A stretch of 35,383 nucleotides of DNA. Source: a virus. The notes beneath the pieces are model-generated. The model worked only from the letters and a program-made list of their open reading frames with translations. It searched no databases and was not told the DNA's origin. The position numbers were made by a program, and so were the translations under genes. Location: IMG/VR virus record IMGVR_UViG_3300024352_000062, positions 1 through 35,383 of that record; one strand, 5' to 3'. Positions 22,731 through 32,010 of this stretch are shown one piece after another. Within the stretch, counting starts at the first letter, position 1; the number at the start of each line of letters is the position of its first letter.

Positions 22731-25673
22731 CTAAGCTATTCTGATTGCATACATAAAATTGAACCCCTGATCCGCGTTATTTGTCAAAGTGTTCATATAA
22801 ACATCTACAGTCACAGAATCAGCTGTAATTCTAATTGGCATGGTAAAATGCAAAGCCATAGAACCACCACTTATATTTGTTATATTAGATTGTAGATAGT
22901 TATTTGGACTAACAGCGGTTCCACCTATTCTTAAATTTCCATATACTTTGTCATTATTTGTGTTAGCAGCTTTTAGTTGCAAAATATTGCCGCCAACTAA
23001 ATAAGCACCTTTATTTAGGGATAAAGATATTAAAGCAGCTGTCGTAGTAGTTGCTGCTGTTGTTGTAGATGTTCTATATCCCGAGCCATTCGTTCCAGTA
23101 GCCTCAGATCCAAAAAACTCACCAACATAACCGGTAGCGATAGCGTTCCCAGTAGTATTCCCCGGCAAGCCTGATGCACTAACAAGCCCGCTTGATGTCC
23201 CCGGAACGACGATACCAAACCCAACAGACGCACCGGCTGAGGATTTCCTTACCCGAAATTTGGTACCTGTTTCCCCTGACCATGGAGCTCCGTTCGCATC
23301 GTAGATGGTTGAGGATGTATAAGCTCCTGAGTTTCCAAAACTGACGTAACAAGAATATGGGTCGGCACTTGATTCTAATTCGATACCGAATCTACGACCA
23401 CCTGCTAAAATAACAGGTTGGTATTTAGAGGTATTAACTGGTTTCCAACCTACTTCGCCTGATTCTTGAACTTCTACTATAATTTGGTCACCGGTCTGTT
23501 GTGGTGTCGCCCACTTTACTAAATATTTCGTAACAGAGTAACCACCTGTTGTAGAATTTACGGCAACGATATTACTTCCAGAAGGTCCATAGACCATACC
23601 TGTTGAATAAGTTTGGCTAGCCGATGTTCCAGCACTTCCACTGTTACTTGAAAACTCCACATCATTTTGAGCCAGCTGAACAACGCCGCTAGCAGCCCAT
23701 TCAGAAACAGGAACCGTCCAATACAAATCAATTGTAGACGGAGTTGTCCAAGAAATTGGAACGGTATTGCTCACACCGCTTTGTGCAGAGCTAGTTCCAG
23801 AAGCAGTGGTCTGAAAATAAGGTTGTACAGAAGAAGTACTTCCACTTGAAACAACTTGAAATGTCATTGGAGTGCCGTTTGCGTTTGCTTGCGCTTGCCC
23901 AAAAACGTTCACACCAAGAGCTGTATTCACCAAAGAGCTATCAATTGTCAAACCGCTCGGCATGTTGACTGTTAAAGTCGCTGCATTGGGGGCACCGCTT
24001 AAAGCAATTTTTACGTGAAACCGACCAGTCGTTCCTATTCTTTGGTAATCGCCCGTGTATGTGACGTTTGAAGTCCAACTTCCCGTTGGCGTCCAAGAAA
24101 TAGGAGCACCTACAACAGCACCTTGAGGCTGAATCCCAGGACCGACGATAACATTTGTAATATAACAAGGCCCAGTTGTTCCGCTTGTGCGTGTTAAGCT
24201 GACAGTCCAGTTTGTTGAATTGTCACTATCAAAATAAGCTGTAAATTTTCCACCCGTCACACTAGCTGGCAAAGTAGTTACACTACTGGAATCTGTACTT
24301 AAAGGAACCCTGGTTGTCGATTTGTATACAGAAACTCTATATACGTCTGTGGCTGGAGTAGTAAAAAAGAATTCGACTTTAAGCTTTCTGTTTTGGAGTG
24401 CTGAAGGCATTGTAAAGGGATAGTATCCCCCAGAAGTACTAGACTCAGTAGTAGCCGAATTAGCGATACTAAAGGCGGTAGCCGTAATAGGGTTAAGGGG
24501 AGAGTTACTACCACTCACTACTGTTGTGCCAGTCCATCCCGTTGTCCCATCAGCGCCACTTGAGTTAAGAATGGCGTTTATTTCCCCTGCACCACCACTT
24601 GCGGCAGCCCATGAAGTATTGGTCCCATCGGTTTTTAAATATTTATTTGCACTCGATCCTTGAGACGGCAAAAGTGCGTTCAAAGCATTATTTGCTGTTG
24701 TTTGACCAGTGCCTCCATTAGCTATCGCTAGTGTCCCAGTTGTATCAGTGCTTAAATCCACTTGTGACAGAGTTACGTTAGTTCCATTACCACGTAAAAC
24801 TCTGTTAGCTGTTGTAGCTCCGGAAATAGCGTTCAAAGCTGCCTGTTGGGTGGTTTGTCCTGTGCCACCATTTGCAATTGCTACAGTTCCAGAAACGTTA
24901 ACTGCCGTTGTGGCTGTTGATGCATTTCCACTTAAACTGGCAATAATTGTTCCAGCTGCAAAATTGCCTGAGGAATCCCGAGCAACAATCATGCTTCCCG
25001 TATTAACAGCTGTTGCCGTCGTATTGGCATTCGGCAAAATGCCTGAAACTTCTGTTGCTAAATTTACATTGGAAGTGCTTAAAACTGTCCCATTGCTTTT
25101 AACGACACCTGCCGAAGGCACTACTGCAACAGTCCCAGAACTAGGGAAAGTAGCGGTAGAATTAACTCCAGTTCCCCCATGTGCTGTTGAAAGCTGACCA
25201 ACGAAATCTGCATCCGTAACTGTGCCAGGGGATACAAATGGGCCAAAAACATTCCAATTTGTGCCAGAAAAAGCAAGAATCACACCTTGATAATTTTTAT
25301 TTAAAACAAGTGACGCTAATCCTCGAATCGTTTCAGCACCATTTGGGGTAATTGTTATGTTATTTGTGGATGCTGCGCCAGACGCGTCTAAAATCAAAAA
25401 TATTTGCTTTTCCTGACCCGCTGGCAAATTTATACTCGCAGCTCCAGCAACGTTAACTGCTAAAACACAGTCAGCTGTAGCAATTAAAGTATCAGGCGAA
25501 GCTGTTATAGTTCTTATTTTCCACTTTTGAAAAGTAGTCCCCTGCGCTGAATCTGCAAGAGATTGTAAAAAAGAACTGAGTTGTAACCAGTTGAGCTCGT
25601 TATTTAGAGGTATGGAATAGGTTGTAGGTGTCGCATTACTTGCACCACCTGGCCACTGTTTGCTTATTGGCAT
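22731..25673 (-). CDS. Tail fibre protein (980 aa)
   Basis: The N-terminus (MPISKQWPGGASN) is short. The region up to about residue 350 holds repeated I-A-N-G-G-T-G-Q-T-T motifs followed by A-L-N-A, and V-N-x-x-G-T, familiar in tail-fibre shafts. Next come beta-sandwich modules and a C-terminal domain that may bind the receptor. A segment near residues 87-142 (QEKQIFLILDASGAAST, then YQGVILAFSGTNWNVFG) is like a module also found in the 118-aa protein at 32426-32782. It lies downstream of the capsid gene after a hairpin at 25705-25732. Confidence 0.82.
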   Translation of the reverse strand: MPISKQWPGGASNATPTTYSIPLNNELNWLQLSSFLQSLADSAQGTTFQKWKIRTITASPDTLIATADCVLAVNVAGAASINLPAGQEKQIFLILDASGAASTNNITITPNGAETIRGLASLVLNKNYQGVILAFSGTNWNVFGPFVSPGTVTDADFVGQLSTAHGGTGVNSTATFPSSGTVAVVPSAGVVKSNGTVLSTSNVNLATEVSGILPNANTTATAVNTGSMIVARDSSGNFAAGTIIASLSGNASTATTAVNVSGTVAIANGGTGQTTQQAALNAISGATTANRVLRGNGTNVTLSQVDLSTDTTGTLAIANGGTGQTTANNALNALLPSQGSSANKYLKTDGTNTSWAAASGGAGEINAILNSSGADGTTGWTGTTVVSGSNSPLNPITATAFSIANSATTESSTSGGYYPFTMPSALQNRKLKVEFFFTTPATDVYRVSVYKSTTRVPLSTDSSSVTTLPASVTGGKFTAYFDSDNSTNWTVSLTRTSGTTGPCYITNVIVGPGIQPQGAVVGAPISWTPTGSWTSNVTYTGDYQRIGTTGRFHVKIALSGAPNAATLTVNMPSGLTIDSSLVNTALGVNVFGQAQANANGTPMTFQVVSSGSTSSVQPYFQTTASGTSSAQSGVSNTVPISWTTPSTIDLYWTVPVSEWAASGVVQLAQNDVEFSSNSGSAGTSASQTYSTGMVYGPSGSNIVAVNSTTGGYSVTKYLVKWATPQQTGDQIIVEVQESGEVGWKPVNTSKYQPVILAGGRRFGIELESSADPYSCYVSFGNSGAYTSSTIYDANGAPWSGETGTKFRVRKSSAGASVGFGIVVPGTSSGLVSASGLPGNTTGNAIATGYVGEFFGSEATGTNGSGYRTSTTTAATTTTAALISLSLNKGAYLVGGNILQLKAANTNNDKVYGNLRIGGTAVSPNNYLQSNITNISGGSMALHFTMPIRITADSVTVDVYMNTLTNNADQGFNFMYAIRIA

Positions 25674-25704
25674 TTTAAAAAACCTCTAGCGTGTGATGGA
25701 AATA

Positions 25705-25732
25705 CCTGTGAGAGAAATAAGTCTCCCACAGG
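25705..25732 (-). promoter_or_regulatory. Hairpin between the capsid and fibre genes
   Basis: CCTGTG and CACAGG enclose GAGA and TCTC arms (25712-25725) with a single A/C mismatch and a six-base loop. Reading on the minus strand, there is no strong T run after it, so it may be a processing or partial termination signal that reduces fibre expression relative to capsid. Confidence 0.45.
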
Positions 25733-25768
25733 CAAATCACTTAAGGAGTGCAAAAACCAGTTCAAACC

Positions 25769-27100
25769 TTAGCTCGCCGCTTCATCATTAATACCAGTGA
25801 AAATGATTTGTTTTGCAGGTTCGTGGTTGAAAATGTATTGATCGCTGAACGATCTAATCGCATAACCTGCTTGATTTTGGAGTGGGAAAATTACGTCCTG
25901 ATTCATTCCAGGCACTTGGAAACTTACTTCAGCACTTCCCGATCGAGACCATGATGGACTATGAAGGGCCATGGCGACCCCTTCTTTCATCATTCTGTGC
26001 GGCCTGAATGTCGCTTTACCAGCCTGAGTGTAGAATGTCACAGATTCGAACCCTTGTGCAGCTTCGCTAGACTTGTAAGAATTGTCGTAAACTCGAAGAC
26101 CAGCTTCAGTGCTTGCAATTGTTGCCCAGCTTCGTGGATTTAGCCATACGTCGAGATCACCTTCGAGATTCCCTTTGTTCACCGCATCAGCAACAGCCTC
26201 TTGAAACTTCGATAATGTGAGTTTGCTGTTAAGACAGTCGTATTGGTTAGCAGACCAAAGTGAGTACGCAGTATTGTCAACACCGAAAAGAGTTCCGGTC
26301 CTTCTTAGGATATATTCAATCCCGTAATATTCTTTACCAGAGCCTTGTTGACCGTCAAAGCAAAGTCTATGGGAACCCACTGAAGTAGCAGCAACAGGAG
26401 TGAAATCCACTTTAAGGACGCCGTATTTAGAATCGACGGCCACTAATTTACCAGAGGCTACAATAACGCCGCTGGAGTTGACTTGATGGATTTTAACACC
26501 CTCAAATCCTAACCATATGCCAGCTGCAAAATCTCCAGGAGCAAAAAGGATATACTTGTTTGCGGTATTTACGCCGTTTGTAAATGCAATGCTTCCAAAC
26601 CGGGTATTGGGAAGTGTTCCTGTTCCGTTTGTGAAAGCTACTCCCCGGTATACTTGCGAAGCGTAAGAAACTGCACCAAGTAAATTTGGAGAACGTCCAT
26701 AAAGTCTCAAAACCTCTTGAAGTCGATTGTGGGACCGCAAATTGTTACGAACGACATATTTTGTCGCATCGAAAAAGGCTACATCGCCTCCACCTGCAGA
26801 CCTAGACATCACACCCCAAGGAATAATAGAGGGGAGGACTGAAATATAAGGAGTTACTTCAGTCTGTTTAACTGTCCCTGCAACAGCTGGGTTCAATTCG
26901 AAAGCGTCACTAGAATCGGATAATGTAAATCCGACTTCTGCGGTTAAAACTACGGCTTCAACGTATTTTTCACCGACTTTTTGTTTCATGTTGAATGGTA
27001 TATATTTACTTAATGGCTGATCATCAGCGACCAAGTTGGTTAAATCGCCATAAACTCTTTTGAATGTCTGTAAGACGTCCGCATTACTTGTTTGTGACAT
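25769..27100 (-). CDS. Major capsid protein (443 aa)
   Basis: The protein has the length and composition of a podovirus coat protein (P22 gp5 is 430 aa) and follows a scaffold and a small structural gene in the expected order. N-terminus MSQTSNADVLQTFKRVYGDL, then beta-rich P- and A-domain-like segments, and G-M-N-Q-D-V-I-F-P-L-Q near the end. ATG 27100 is preceded by AGAGGA. The strong ribosome site fits high expression. Homology is inferred, not shown by a unique motif. Confidence 0.75.
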   Translation of the reverse strand: MSQTSNADVLQTFKRVYGDLTNLVADDQPLSKYIPFNMKQKVGEKYVEAVVLTAEVGFTLSDSSDAFELNPAVAGTVKQTEVTPYISVLPSIIPWGVMSRSAGGGDVAFFDATKYVVRNNLRSHNRLQEVLRLYGRSPNLLGAVSYASQVYRGVAFTNGTGTLPNTRFGSIAFTNGVNTANKYILFAPGDFAAGIWLGFEGVKIHQVNSSGVIVASGKLVAVDSKYGVLKVDFTPVAATSVGSHRLCFDGQQGSGKEYYGIEYILRRTGTLFGVDNTAYSLWSANQYDCLNSKLTLSKFQEAVADAVNKGNLEGDLDVWLNPRSWATIASTEAGLRVYDNSYKSSEAAQGFESVTFYTQAGKATFRPHRMMKEGVAMALHSPSWSRSGSAEVSFQVPGMNQDVIFPLQNQAGYAIRSFSDQYIFNHEPAKQIIFTGINDEAAS

Positions 27101-27130
27101 ATTTTATCGTCCTCTTTTTTTTTATTGTGA

Positions 27131-27613
27131 TTATTTGGATCGGAAGTGAAATCTAACGCACAGAATGCCAGAGGTAGCAGCGTCAAGACCTGTTAAAACC
27201 GCTCTCATGGCCAAGTTTCCGTTAGCTCCTACAGCTGCCTGAGTTGTAAGGCTTGAGCTAGTAAGCGTTGCAACAGCAGGGACTGACCTTGGAACATAGG
27301 TTCCAGCGTCAAAAAAGGCGTCTGCGCTAAAAAGAGTATCGACTTGACCATTCATGTCGACAATAACGCCAAAGGAATCAATTCCCATCGAAGTAGCGTC
27401 AAACTGAGCTATCAAAAACTCGTTGGTTGTTCCAAGGAAGCTATCGATAGTTGTCTGTGCTGCAATCGCTGTAAAAGTTGTAAGAACCGGGGTTCCTACG
27501 GGAATTGGAGTAATTGTCGTAGCTCCCGTGATTTGCCATGTTAGTTGTAGTGTGTGAGGATTGTTTTTCCCTAACTTATCCTGCCAGAAAAATAGTCCTG
27601 GAGATGTTCCCAT
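27131..27613 (-). CDS. Small structural protein, possible head decoration (160 aa)
   Basis: A beta-rich protein with many Ala, Thr and Phe, no membrane segment or known motif. It sits between scaffold and capsid genes, where decoration proteins are common. ATG 27613 has AAAGGG upstream. Confidence 0.6.
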   Translation of the reverse strand: MGTSPGLFFWQDKLGKNNPHTLQLTWQITGATTITPIPVGTPVLTTFTAIAAQTTIDSFLGTTNEFLIAQFDATSMGIDSFGVIVDMNGQVDTLFSADAFFDAGTYVPRSVPAVATLTSSSLTTQAAVGANGNLAMRAVLTGLDAATSGILCVRFHFRSK

Positions 27614-27626
27614 ATTTTTTTACCCT

Positions 27627-28448
27627 TTATTTTTTTAATCTTCGTTCAATTTTGTTGAAATAATCGTCTGTCGATATGGCTTTCGGATTAGTCTTTTGCG
27701 GAACGTTGTCTCGACGCGCATTCATTTGTCTGGCGATCGGTTGACCCGATTTAGCTTCGTTCACAAAATGTCTGCGAATGGCCGCAATTTGATCTTTACT
27801 CAGGCTTTTTATGAGCTCGTCTGTGGGAGTAATGGAGAGATACTCTTGCACATCGTCTATGAGGCTTTTTTTCGCTATATCAAGCGCTTTTTGGCTGGCG
27901 AGTGGCGTCTGTTTCTGTTCCAGATTAGCGTACATCGCTTCCGCTATGCGGCGAACAAGCCTAGGGGTCTTTTTGCCTTTGTAAGATTCTAACGCGCTCG
28001 CTATCTCGTCGTCAACCTCTTGTAATGCGCGATTATTAATCGAAGCCTCAAATTGTTCTCTTTCTCTTTTTGTCATGTCCTCAAGTTGTTTTTCTAATTC
28101 TTCAGCACGCCTTTTTTCCGCTCGAAGGGCTTTTTCACTTTCCGGTAAGCTTTCGTATTCTAACTTATTAAGAAGTTTTTTTTCTGCCCACTTTAAAATT
28201 GCGTCTTCATTCGCTCCCAATTCCGACAAAAAATCAAACTCACCTTGTGACGCTTTTTCTCGCCGTGCTTGTTCAGCTTTACGAATAGCCGCAGCCTCTG
28301 CCATCCTTTTAGCTGCCGCGCTGGCATGAGAATACCCTCTTTTGAGCTCGTCTATGTCAACCTCGAGCTCTTTCCCGTCGACTGGAACCCTGTACTTCTG
28401 GGGTGCTGTTTGTTGTGGTTCTTGGGTCGGTGTGATTTCGTTTTCCAT
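27627..28448 (-). CDS. Scaffolding protein (273 aa)
   Basis: Highly charged helical protein with a Gln/Pro-rich start (MENEITPTQEPQQTAPQ) and long coiled coils rich in Glu, Lys and Arg (residues about 35-140), then helices up to a basic C-terminus (Y-F-N-K-I-E-R-R-L-K-K). This is the usual layout of a scaffold, which binds the coat protein through a basic C-terminus. It lies just ahead of the capsid genes. AGAGG lies upstream of the ATG at 28448, and the gene overlaps the preceding methyltransferase gene by 92 bases. Confidence 0.7.
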   Translation of the reverse strand: MENEITPTQEPQQTAPQKYRVPVDGKELEVDIDELKRGYSHASAAAKRMAEAAAIRKAEQARREKASQGEFDFLSELGANEDAILKWAEKKLLNKLEYESLPESEKALRAEKRRAEELEKQLEDMTKREREQFEASINNRALQEVDDEIASALESYKGKKTPRLVRRIAEAMYANLEQKQTPLASQKALDIAKKSLIDDVQEYLSITPTDELIKSLSKDQIAAIRRHFVNEAKSGQPIARQMNARRDNVPQKTNPKAISTDDYFNKIERRLKK

Positions 28449-29184
28449 TTTTTGTTTCCTCTATACGTTTACATGCAATATCAAAATATTTTTTTTCTTT
28501 TTCTATACCAATAAATCTACGTCCGGTGTTTAAGCAAGCTACGCCAGTTGAACCGCTACCCATGGTATTATCAAGGACAACTTCACATTCGTTCGTATAC
28601 GTTTTGATTAAATATGCAAGTAGTTCCACTGGTTTTTGCGTGGGGTGATATCCTAACTCTTTTTTATTGTCTGCTTTAATTTGTATGATGCTACAAGGAT
28701 TATGTAACCCATTATTGACTGTGATTCGTACTTTACCATTATTTCCATGCTCAGTATGTGCTCCATGACCTTTTGTACGCTTGGATATAAAGGGATTACC
28801 TTTCCTAAATTGTTTATTAAATGTCGGAAGTTTTTTGTAAAAAACCATTATATCTTCATGGCGGCGCAAAGGCATTTTGTTTGCGTTTAAGGCTCCTGTA
28901 TATTTATTTACTTTGTCCCATACCAAAGAATATCGGAAATATTTTTCGCAAGACAAAACCATAGAGCTAGTAAATGGCTGACAACCAAATAAAACTGAAA
29001 GTCCATTTGATTTAAGAAGTCTCCAGTAGTGTTTCCACAGAAACTCAAACGGTATGACTACATCCCATTTACATGCTGTAGTTCCATAAGGCAAATCACA
29101 CAAAATCATATCCACCGATCCATCAGGAATTTCATTCATGAGCTCTAAGCAGTTACCGTGCATTAACCAGGGGGATTCTTGCAT
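28357..29184 (-). CDS. DNA methyltransferase (N6-adenine/N4-cytosine, beta-class)
   Basis: The protein has the catalytic motif D-L-P-Y-G-T (D30 to T35) close to the N-terminus and the SAM-binding motif D-N-T-M-G-S-G-S-T-G (205-214) near the end, the order of beta-class methyltransferases, with the target-recognition part between. H-P-T-Q-K-P-V-E-L-L (180-189) is conserved in this family. It probably protects phage DNA from host restriction. No endonuclease is adjacent. Residues from about 245 to 275, Arg/Thr-rich, extend past the usual end into the scaffold gene in another frame. AGAGG precedes ATG 29184. Confidence 0.85.
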   Translation of the reverse strand: MQESPWLMHGNCLELMNEIPDGSVDMILCDLPYGTTACKWDVVIPFEFLWKHYWRLLKSNGLSVLFGCQPFTSSMVLSCEKYFRYSLVWDKVNKYTGALNANKMPLRRHEDIMVFYKKLPTFNKQFRKGNPFISKRTKGHGAHTEHGNNGKVRITVNNGLHNPCSIIQIKADNKKELGYHPTQKPVELLAYLIKTYTNECEVVLDNTMGSGSTGVACLNTGRRFIGIEKEKKYFDIACKRIEETKNGKRNHTDPRTTTNSTPEVQGSSRRERARG

Positions 29185-29192
29185 TTATGCCT

Positions 29193-29579
29193 CTAATAAA
29201 GCACTATTATTTCTATATTCACTGGCGAAGTTGGAACAGGATCGAAAAAGGCTCTTACAAAAACTTTCCCATTTTCCGAAAACCCCCAACTAAGAGGACG
29301 TGCCAGGGAGCTAGTTACATCAAGCACCCTTCTCACTCGTACTTCTGTTGGCCTTCTCGATACGTCTGTAGGGATATTCAAATTCACATTGTGGGATATT
29401 GAGATTTTTTTTATCTCACAGTCAAAGTTATCGCTATAAGTGATGCCATTTCGTAATGATCGCAGTGTTAGTTCTGCAAATTGGGCATTGAAGTTGATAA
29501 AATCTTGCAGACTTTGTCCAGCTTCTGTTGCGAGTGCTTTTGTTGTCTCAAAAATCCTCTGTATTGTGATTTTTGCCAT
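29193..29579 (-). CDS. Unknown protein (128 aa), possibly structural
   Basis: A helical N-terminus (MAKITIQRIFETTKALATEAGQ) is followed by a beta-rich domain from about residue 56. The gene lies between TerL and the methyltransferase. It has the look of a small virion protein with an N-terminal anchoring helix, but no family is recognised. Confidence 0.58.
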   Translation of the reverse strand: MAKITIQRIFETTKALATEAGQSLQDFINFNAQFAELTLRSLRNGITYSDNFDCEIKKISISHNVNLNIPTDVSRRPTEVRVRRVLDVTSSLARPLSWGFSENGKVFVRAFFDPVPTSPVNIEIIVLY

Positions 29580-29582
29580 GTT

Positions 29583-31004
29583 TCAAGAATTCCTGAATTT
29601 GCCAAACTGTTTAGCCTTGCCAAAAGTTTGGGAGCCCATCATTTCCTCGGCACCCTCTTTTTGATCGATATTTTTCCCTGGCATTATAAAAAAATGTTCA
29701 GCACCTTGCAAATATTTATTTTTATAAGGGTTTTCTCGAAGCTGAACCCTGTTTGCATAACTCAATGCCGCAAGAGCGTCACAATGCCCAATACCCTCTG
29801 GACCCTCAAACCTTTCGAAGTCCGTTCGGTTTTTGTTAAAAACTCCGCCTCGGATCGATTTGATTAAAAATTTGCATCGAGGATGTATCTCAATTTGATC
29901 TAGTTCGAATAAATTTGACATACTTTGCACACCTGCCAGCCAGTCGCTTTTTGGCGGCAAATTCCAATCTGAACCGATCATATCGTGAATATCGACTAAC
30001 GTTTGACCCGGAACGTCTGCAGTTTTCGCGTGCCATTCTACATCCCATTCTTCCAGGGATTTTAAAATTTGATAAGTGGGTGTATTGCGAAAAAAAACTT
30101 TTTCATCCCAAATGAGTAACTTATTTTGAGCGTAATTATACGTATGCCACAGTGCTACGGTTAAATCTCTCACGCCACCCCAATCGATCGTCAAATGATG
30201 ATAGGCATCGCGTGGGAGGAAAAATTCCTTTACGTGGCGGTTAGGGTCAAAGCTTGGAATCACCACTTTACTCATCACACGAATGATTTTTGCTAGATAT
30301 TCACGCTTCCAAGCATCAGTATGCTCACCTCCGCAACGTCTTTTAGCCTCGTCAATTTGCGCTGGAGTAATCGAAGGACTGTCGTATACGGTATATTGGA
30401 AAAGCGTCCCTAATTCTTCTGCTTCGCTTAAAATGCGTGTATGGAGTGGGTGGTCAGGTTCCTCCGAGGGCGAGCTCACAAATATCTCGCACCCCTTTGA
30501 CCTTAATAATTGAGGACCCAAAACAGAATCAACACCATAACTAAAATCGTCTCCTTTAACAAAACCGCATTCCTCGTAAATAATAAGGGAAGCATTCCCA
30601 CCACGATTCCCGTCAACATAAGCCCTCTCTAGAGCTCCGAGACGTAGGCTAGAACCATTCCAGAGGTTGTATCTGTATTCTGATTTTACGGGCCATATAA
30701 TACCCTCTGGAGCGTCTGCGATGATCGATTGCAAATTGTCGTTAACTAGATCGTGACATTGCGTGTATGTCGGAGCTATCACCCTCGCAATCTTATTAGG
30801 GTTTCGCAACAAATACATAAGAGCATGCACACACGCCCAATATGTTTTCCCAATCTGTCTAGAGCTCAAAATACATATTTTGCGTGCGTGCGTCATATTC
30901 ACAGTTCGTGAAATGCTGCGCTGTAATCCGTCGAGTTTATAAGAGAGCTCGCCTCTCATCCAAAGCGATTTTTTAATATCGCCGTAACTTATTTTATTTT
31001 CCAT
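29583..31004 (-). CDS. Terminase large subunit
   Basis: The protein (473 aa) is the packaging ATPase and nuclease. Walker A is SSRQIGKT (47-54), Walker B LIIYEECG (140-147) with E144/E145. The nuclease domain has D274 in TIDWGG, and a second acidic site D409 in G-H-C-D-A-L-A-A-L-S-Y-A. Its start overlaps the upstream gene by 11 bases and has a weak ribosome site, so translation is likely coupled. It drives DNA into the procapsid through the portal. Confidence 0.93.
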   Translation of the reverse strand: MENKISYGDIKKSLWMRGELSYKLDGLQRSISRTVNMTHARKICILSSRQIGKTYWACVHALMYLLRNPNKIARVIAPTYTQCHDLVNDNLQSIIADAPEGIIWPVKSEYRYNLWNGSSLRLGALERAYVDGNRGGNASLIIYEECGFVKGDDFSYGVDSVLGPQLLRSKGCEIFVSSPSEEPDHPLHTRILSEAEELGTLFQYTVYDSPSITPAQIDEAKRRCGGEHTDAWKREYLAKIIRVMSKVVIPSFDPNRHVKEFFLPRDAYHHLTIDWGGVRDLTVALWHTYNYAQNKLLIWDEKVFFRNTPTYQILKSLEEWDVEWHAKTADVPGQTLVDIHDMIGSDWNLPPKSDWLAGVQSMSNLFELDQIEIHPRCKFLIKSIRGGVFNKNRTDFERFEGPEGIGHCDALAALSYANRVQLRENPYKNKYLQGAEHFFIMPGKNIDQKEGAEEMMGSQTFGKAKQFGKFRNS

Positions 31005-31248
31005 CTAAAAAACATTTAAGCTCGTGGGTGTCAGTTTCCGAGAGACATTTGAGGGTTTTTGTTTTGCATCCTTCGTTTTCGCACCACAAACTTACAATCT
31101 CAATTTTTCGGTATAAATCGATAGGAATGGGCGTAGGAATAGGAGATGGAGTAGGCATGGGTTGAGTTTCTGCCAGGGCTGAAACAACAAAGGCTACTGC
31201 CGCTCCTATAATTATTCCGAGGCTTAATGTTTCTACAAAATATTTCAT
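30994..31248 (-). CDS. Secreted or anchored Pro-rich, Cys-rich small protein (84 aa)
   Basis: An N-terminal hydrophobic segment of about 24 residues (L-S-L-G-I-I-I-G-A-A-V-A-F-V-V-S-A-L-A) is a likely signal peptide, followed by a Pro-rich linker (PMPTPSPIPTPIPI), then a short domain with four cysteines. It should be in the periplasm, perhaps with disulfides. No lipobox is visible. It could be a spanin-like or envelope protein. AAAGG precedes the ATG. Confidence 0.62.
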   Translation of the reverse strand: MKYFVETLSLGIIIGAAVAFVVSALAETQPMPTPSPIPTPIPIDLYRKIEIVSLWCENEGCKTKTLKCLSETDTHELKCFLDGK

Positions 31249-31251
31249 TTT

Positions 31252-31563
31252 TTACCTTTCTGGTCTTGGTTTTAATCCTAATAAATCATCTATTTCATCT
31301 TGTATTTTTTTAAATTTAGGATTTTTACGATCTAGGTTCTTCAATTCGAAACTTAATTGATCAAGTTTATCTAATTCATTAGGGGTTAAATAAGGTTTAT
31401 TTCTTTTTGGATAACTATTTTTTAATCTTTCTTCATGATTTTTTACAAATTGATTCCATTTTGCTTGTGCTTCATTTTGTTCTGAAACGCCTCCGGGTAA
31501 TATATTTTGATGCGGGCTTGCAGTTTGGTCTCTTTCGCTTGTGTAAGGATTGTGTTCGCTCAT
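31252..31563 (-). CDS. Unknown charged protein (103 aa)
   Basis: The protein starts with a disordered polar segment and then has two charged helices (about residues 32-50 and 58-95), with Asn, Lys and Glu. Its ATG overlaps the upstream stop (ATGA). No family is recognised. Confidence 0.6.
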   Translation of the reverse strand: MSEHNPYTSERDQTASPHQNILPGGVSEQNEAQAKWNQFVKNHEERLKNSYPKRNKPYLTPNELDKLDQLSFELKNLDRKNPKFKKIQDEIDDLLGLKPRPER

Positions 31564-31721
31564 TTATTAAATGCCTCTTTGTTCTTTTTTGCGGTAATCG
31601 CATCTAAAGCGTCGCAAAGATTGCGATAAGCATGTTCAGTTACCTCTGTAATCTGATCAATCTCGATTTGATCAACTAAATAATTTGCTGTTTCGTATAA
31701 ATTTTCCCAAAGTTCATTCAT
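31560..31721 (-). CDS. Small acidic helical protein (53 aa)
   Basis: ATG 31721 (MNELWENLYETANYL) has AGGGTG six bases upstream and overlaps the stop of the upstream small gene; an in-frame ATG at 31757 lacks a ribosome site. The peptide is acidic and helical. Function unknown. Confidence 0.6.
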   Translation of the reverse strand: MNELWENLYETANYLVDQIEIDQITEVTEHAYRNLCDALDAITAKKNKEAFNK

Positions 31722-31810
31722 TTTAAACACCCTAATAAATTCGTAAGCCAAAGGCATATAAAAAAGCCAGCGGCCATTCCACCCAAAAATGCTGCAGCTG
31801 TTTCGCTCAT
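31718..31810 (-). CDS. Small membrane peptide (30 aa)
   Basis: MSETAAAFLGGMAAGFFICL opens a peptide that is almost all one membrane segment. The TGA overlaps the next ATG. The ribosome site is weak (GAAGA close to the ATG). Could be a tiny holin or regulator. Function unknown. Confidence 0.5.
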   Translation of the reverse strand: MSETAAAFLGGMAAGFFICLWLTNLLGCLK

Positions 31811-31860
31811 TCTTCTATGTCACCCATCGTACATCGCCTCATCTAGGAAAATTTGGCATT

Positions 31861-31992
31861 TTAAAAATTCCTTGGACGCGTTTTATTTTCTTTGATGATT
31901 CTTCTCGTTCGCGCAGTGTGTTCCTCAATTTTAGCTAAGTGTCTCGTAATTTTCTCCAAAGATTGAGCGATTTCAACGAGAATTTTAAGCAA
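31861..31992 (-). CDS. Small coiled-coil protein, TTG start (43 aa)
   Basis: GGAGG lies nine bases before TTG 31992. The product (LLKILVEIAQSLEKITRHL...) is an amphipathic helix with a basic end (RRIIKENKTRPRNF). The good ribosome site and heptad pattern support a real gene; the non-ATG start hides it. Location next to TerS suggests a late assembly role. Confidence 0.5.
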   Translation of the reverse strand: MLKILVEIAQSLEKITRHLAKIEEHTARTRRIIKENKTRPRNF

Positions 31993-32010
31993 AACGGAGG
32001 GCCTCCAATT

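Noticed and set aside
24709-25197. Long plus-strand frame opposite the fibre gene
   Set aside because: It mirrors the Thr/Ala/Val repeats of the fibre gene; no start signals and no known pattern.
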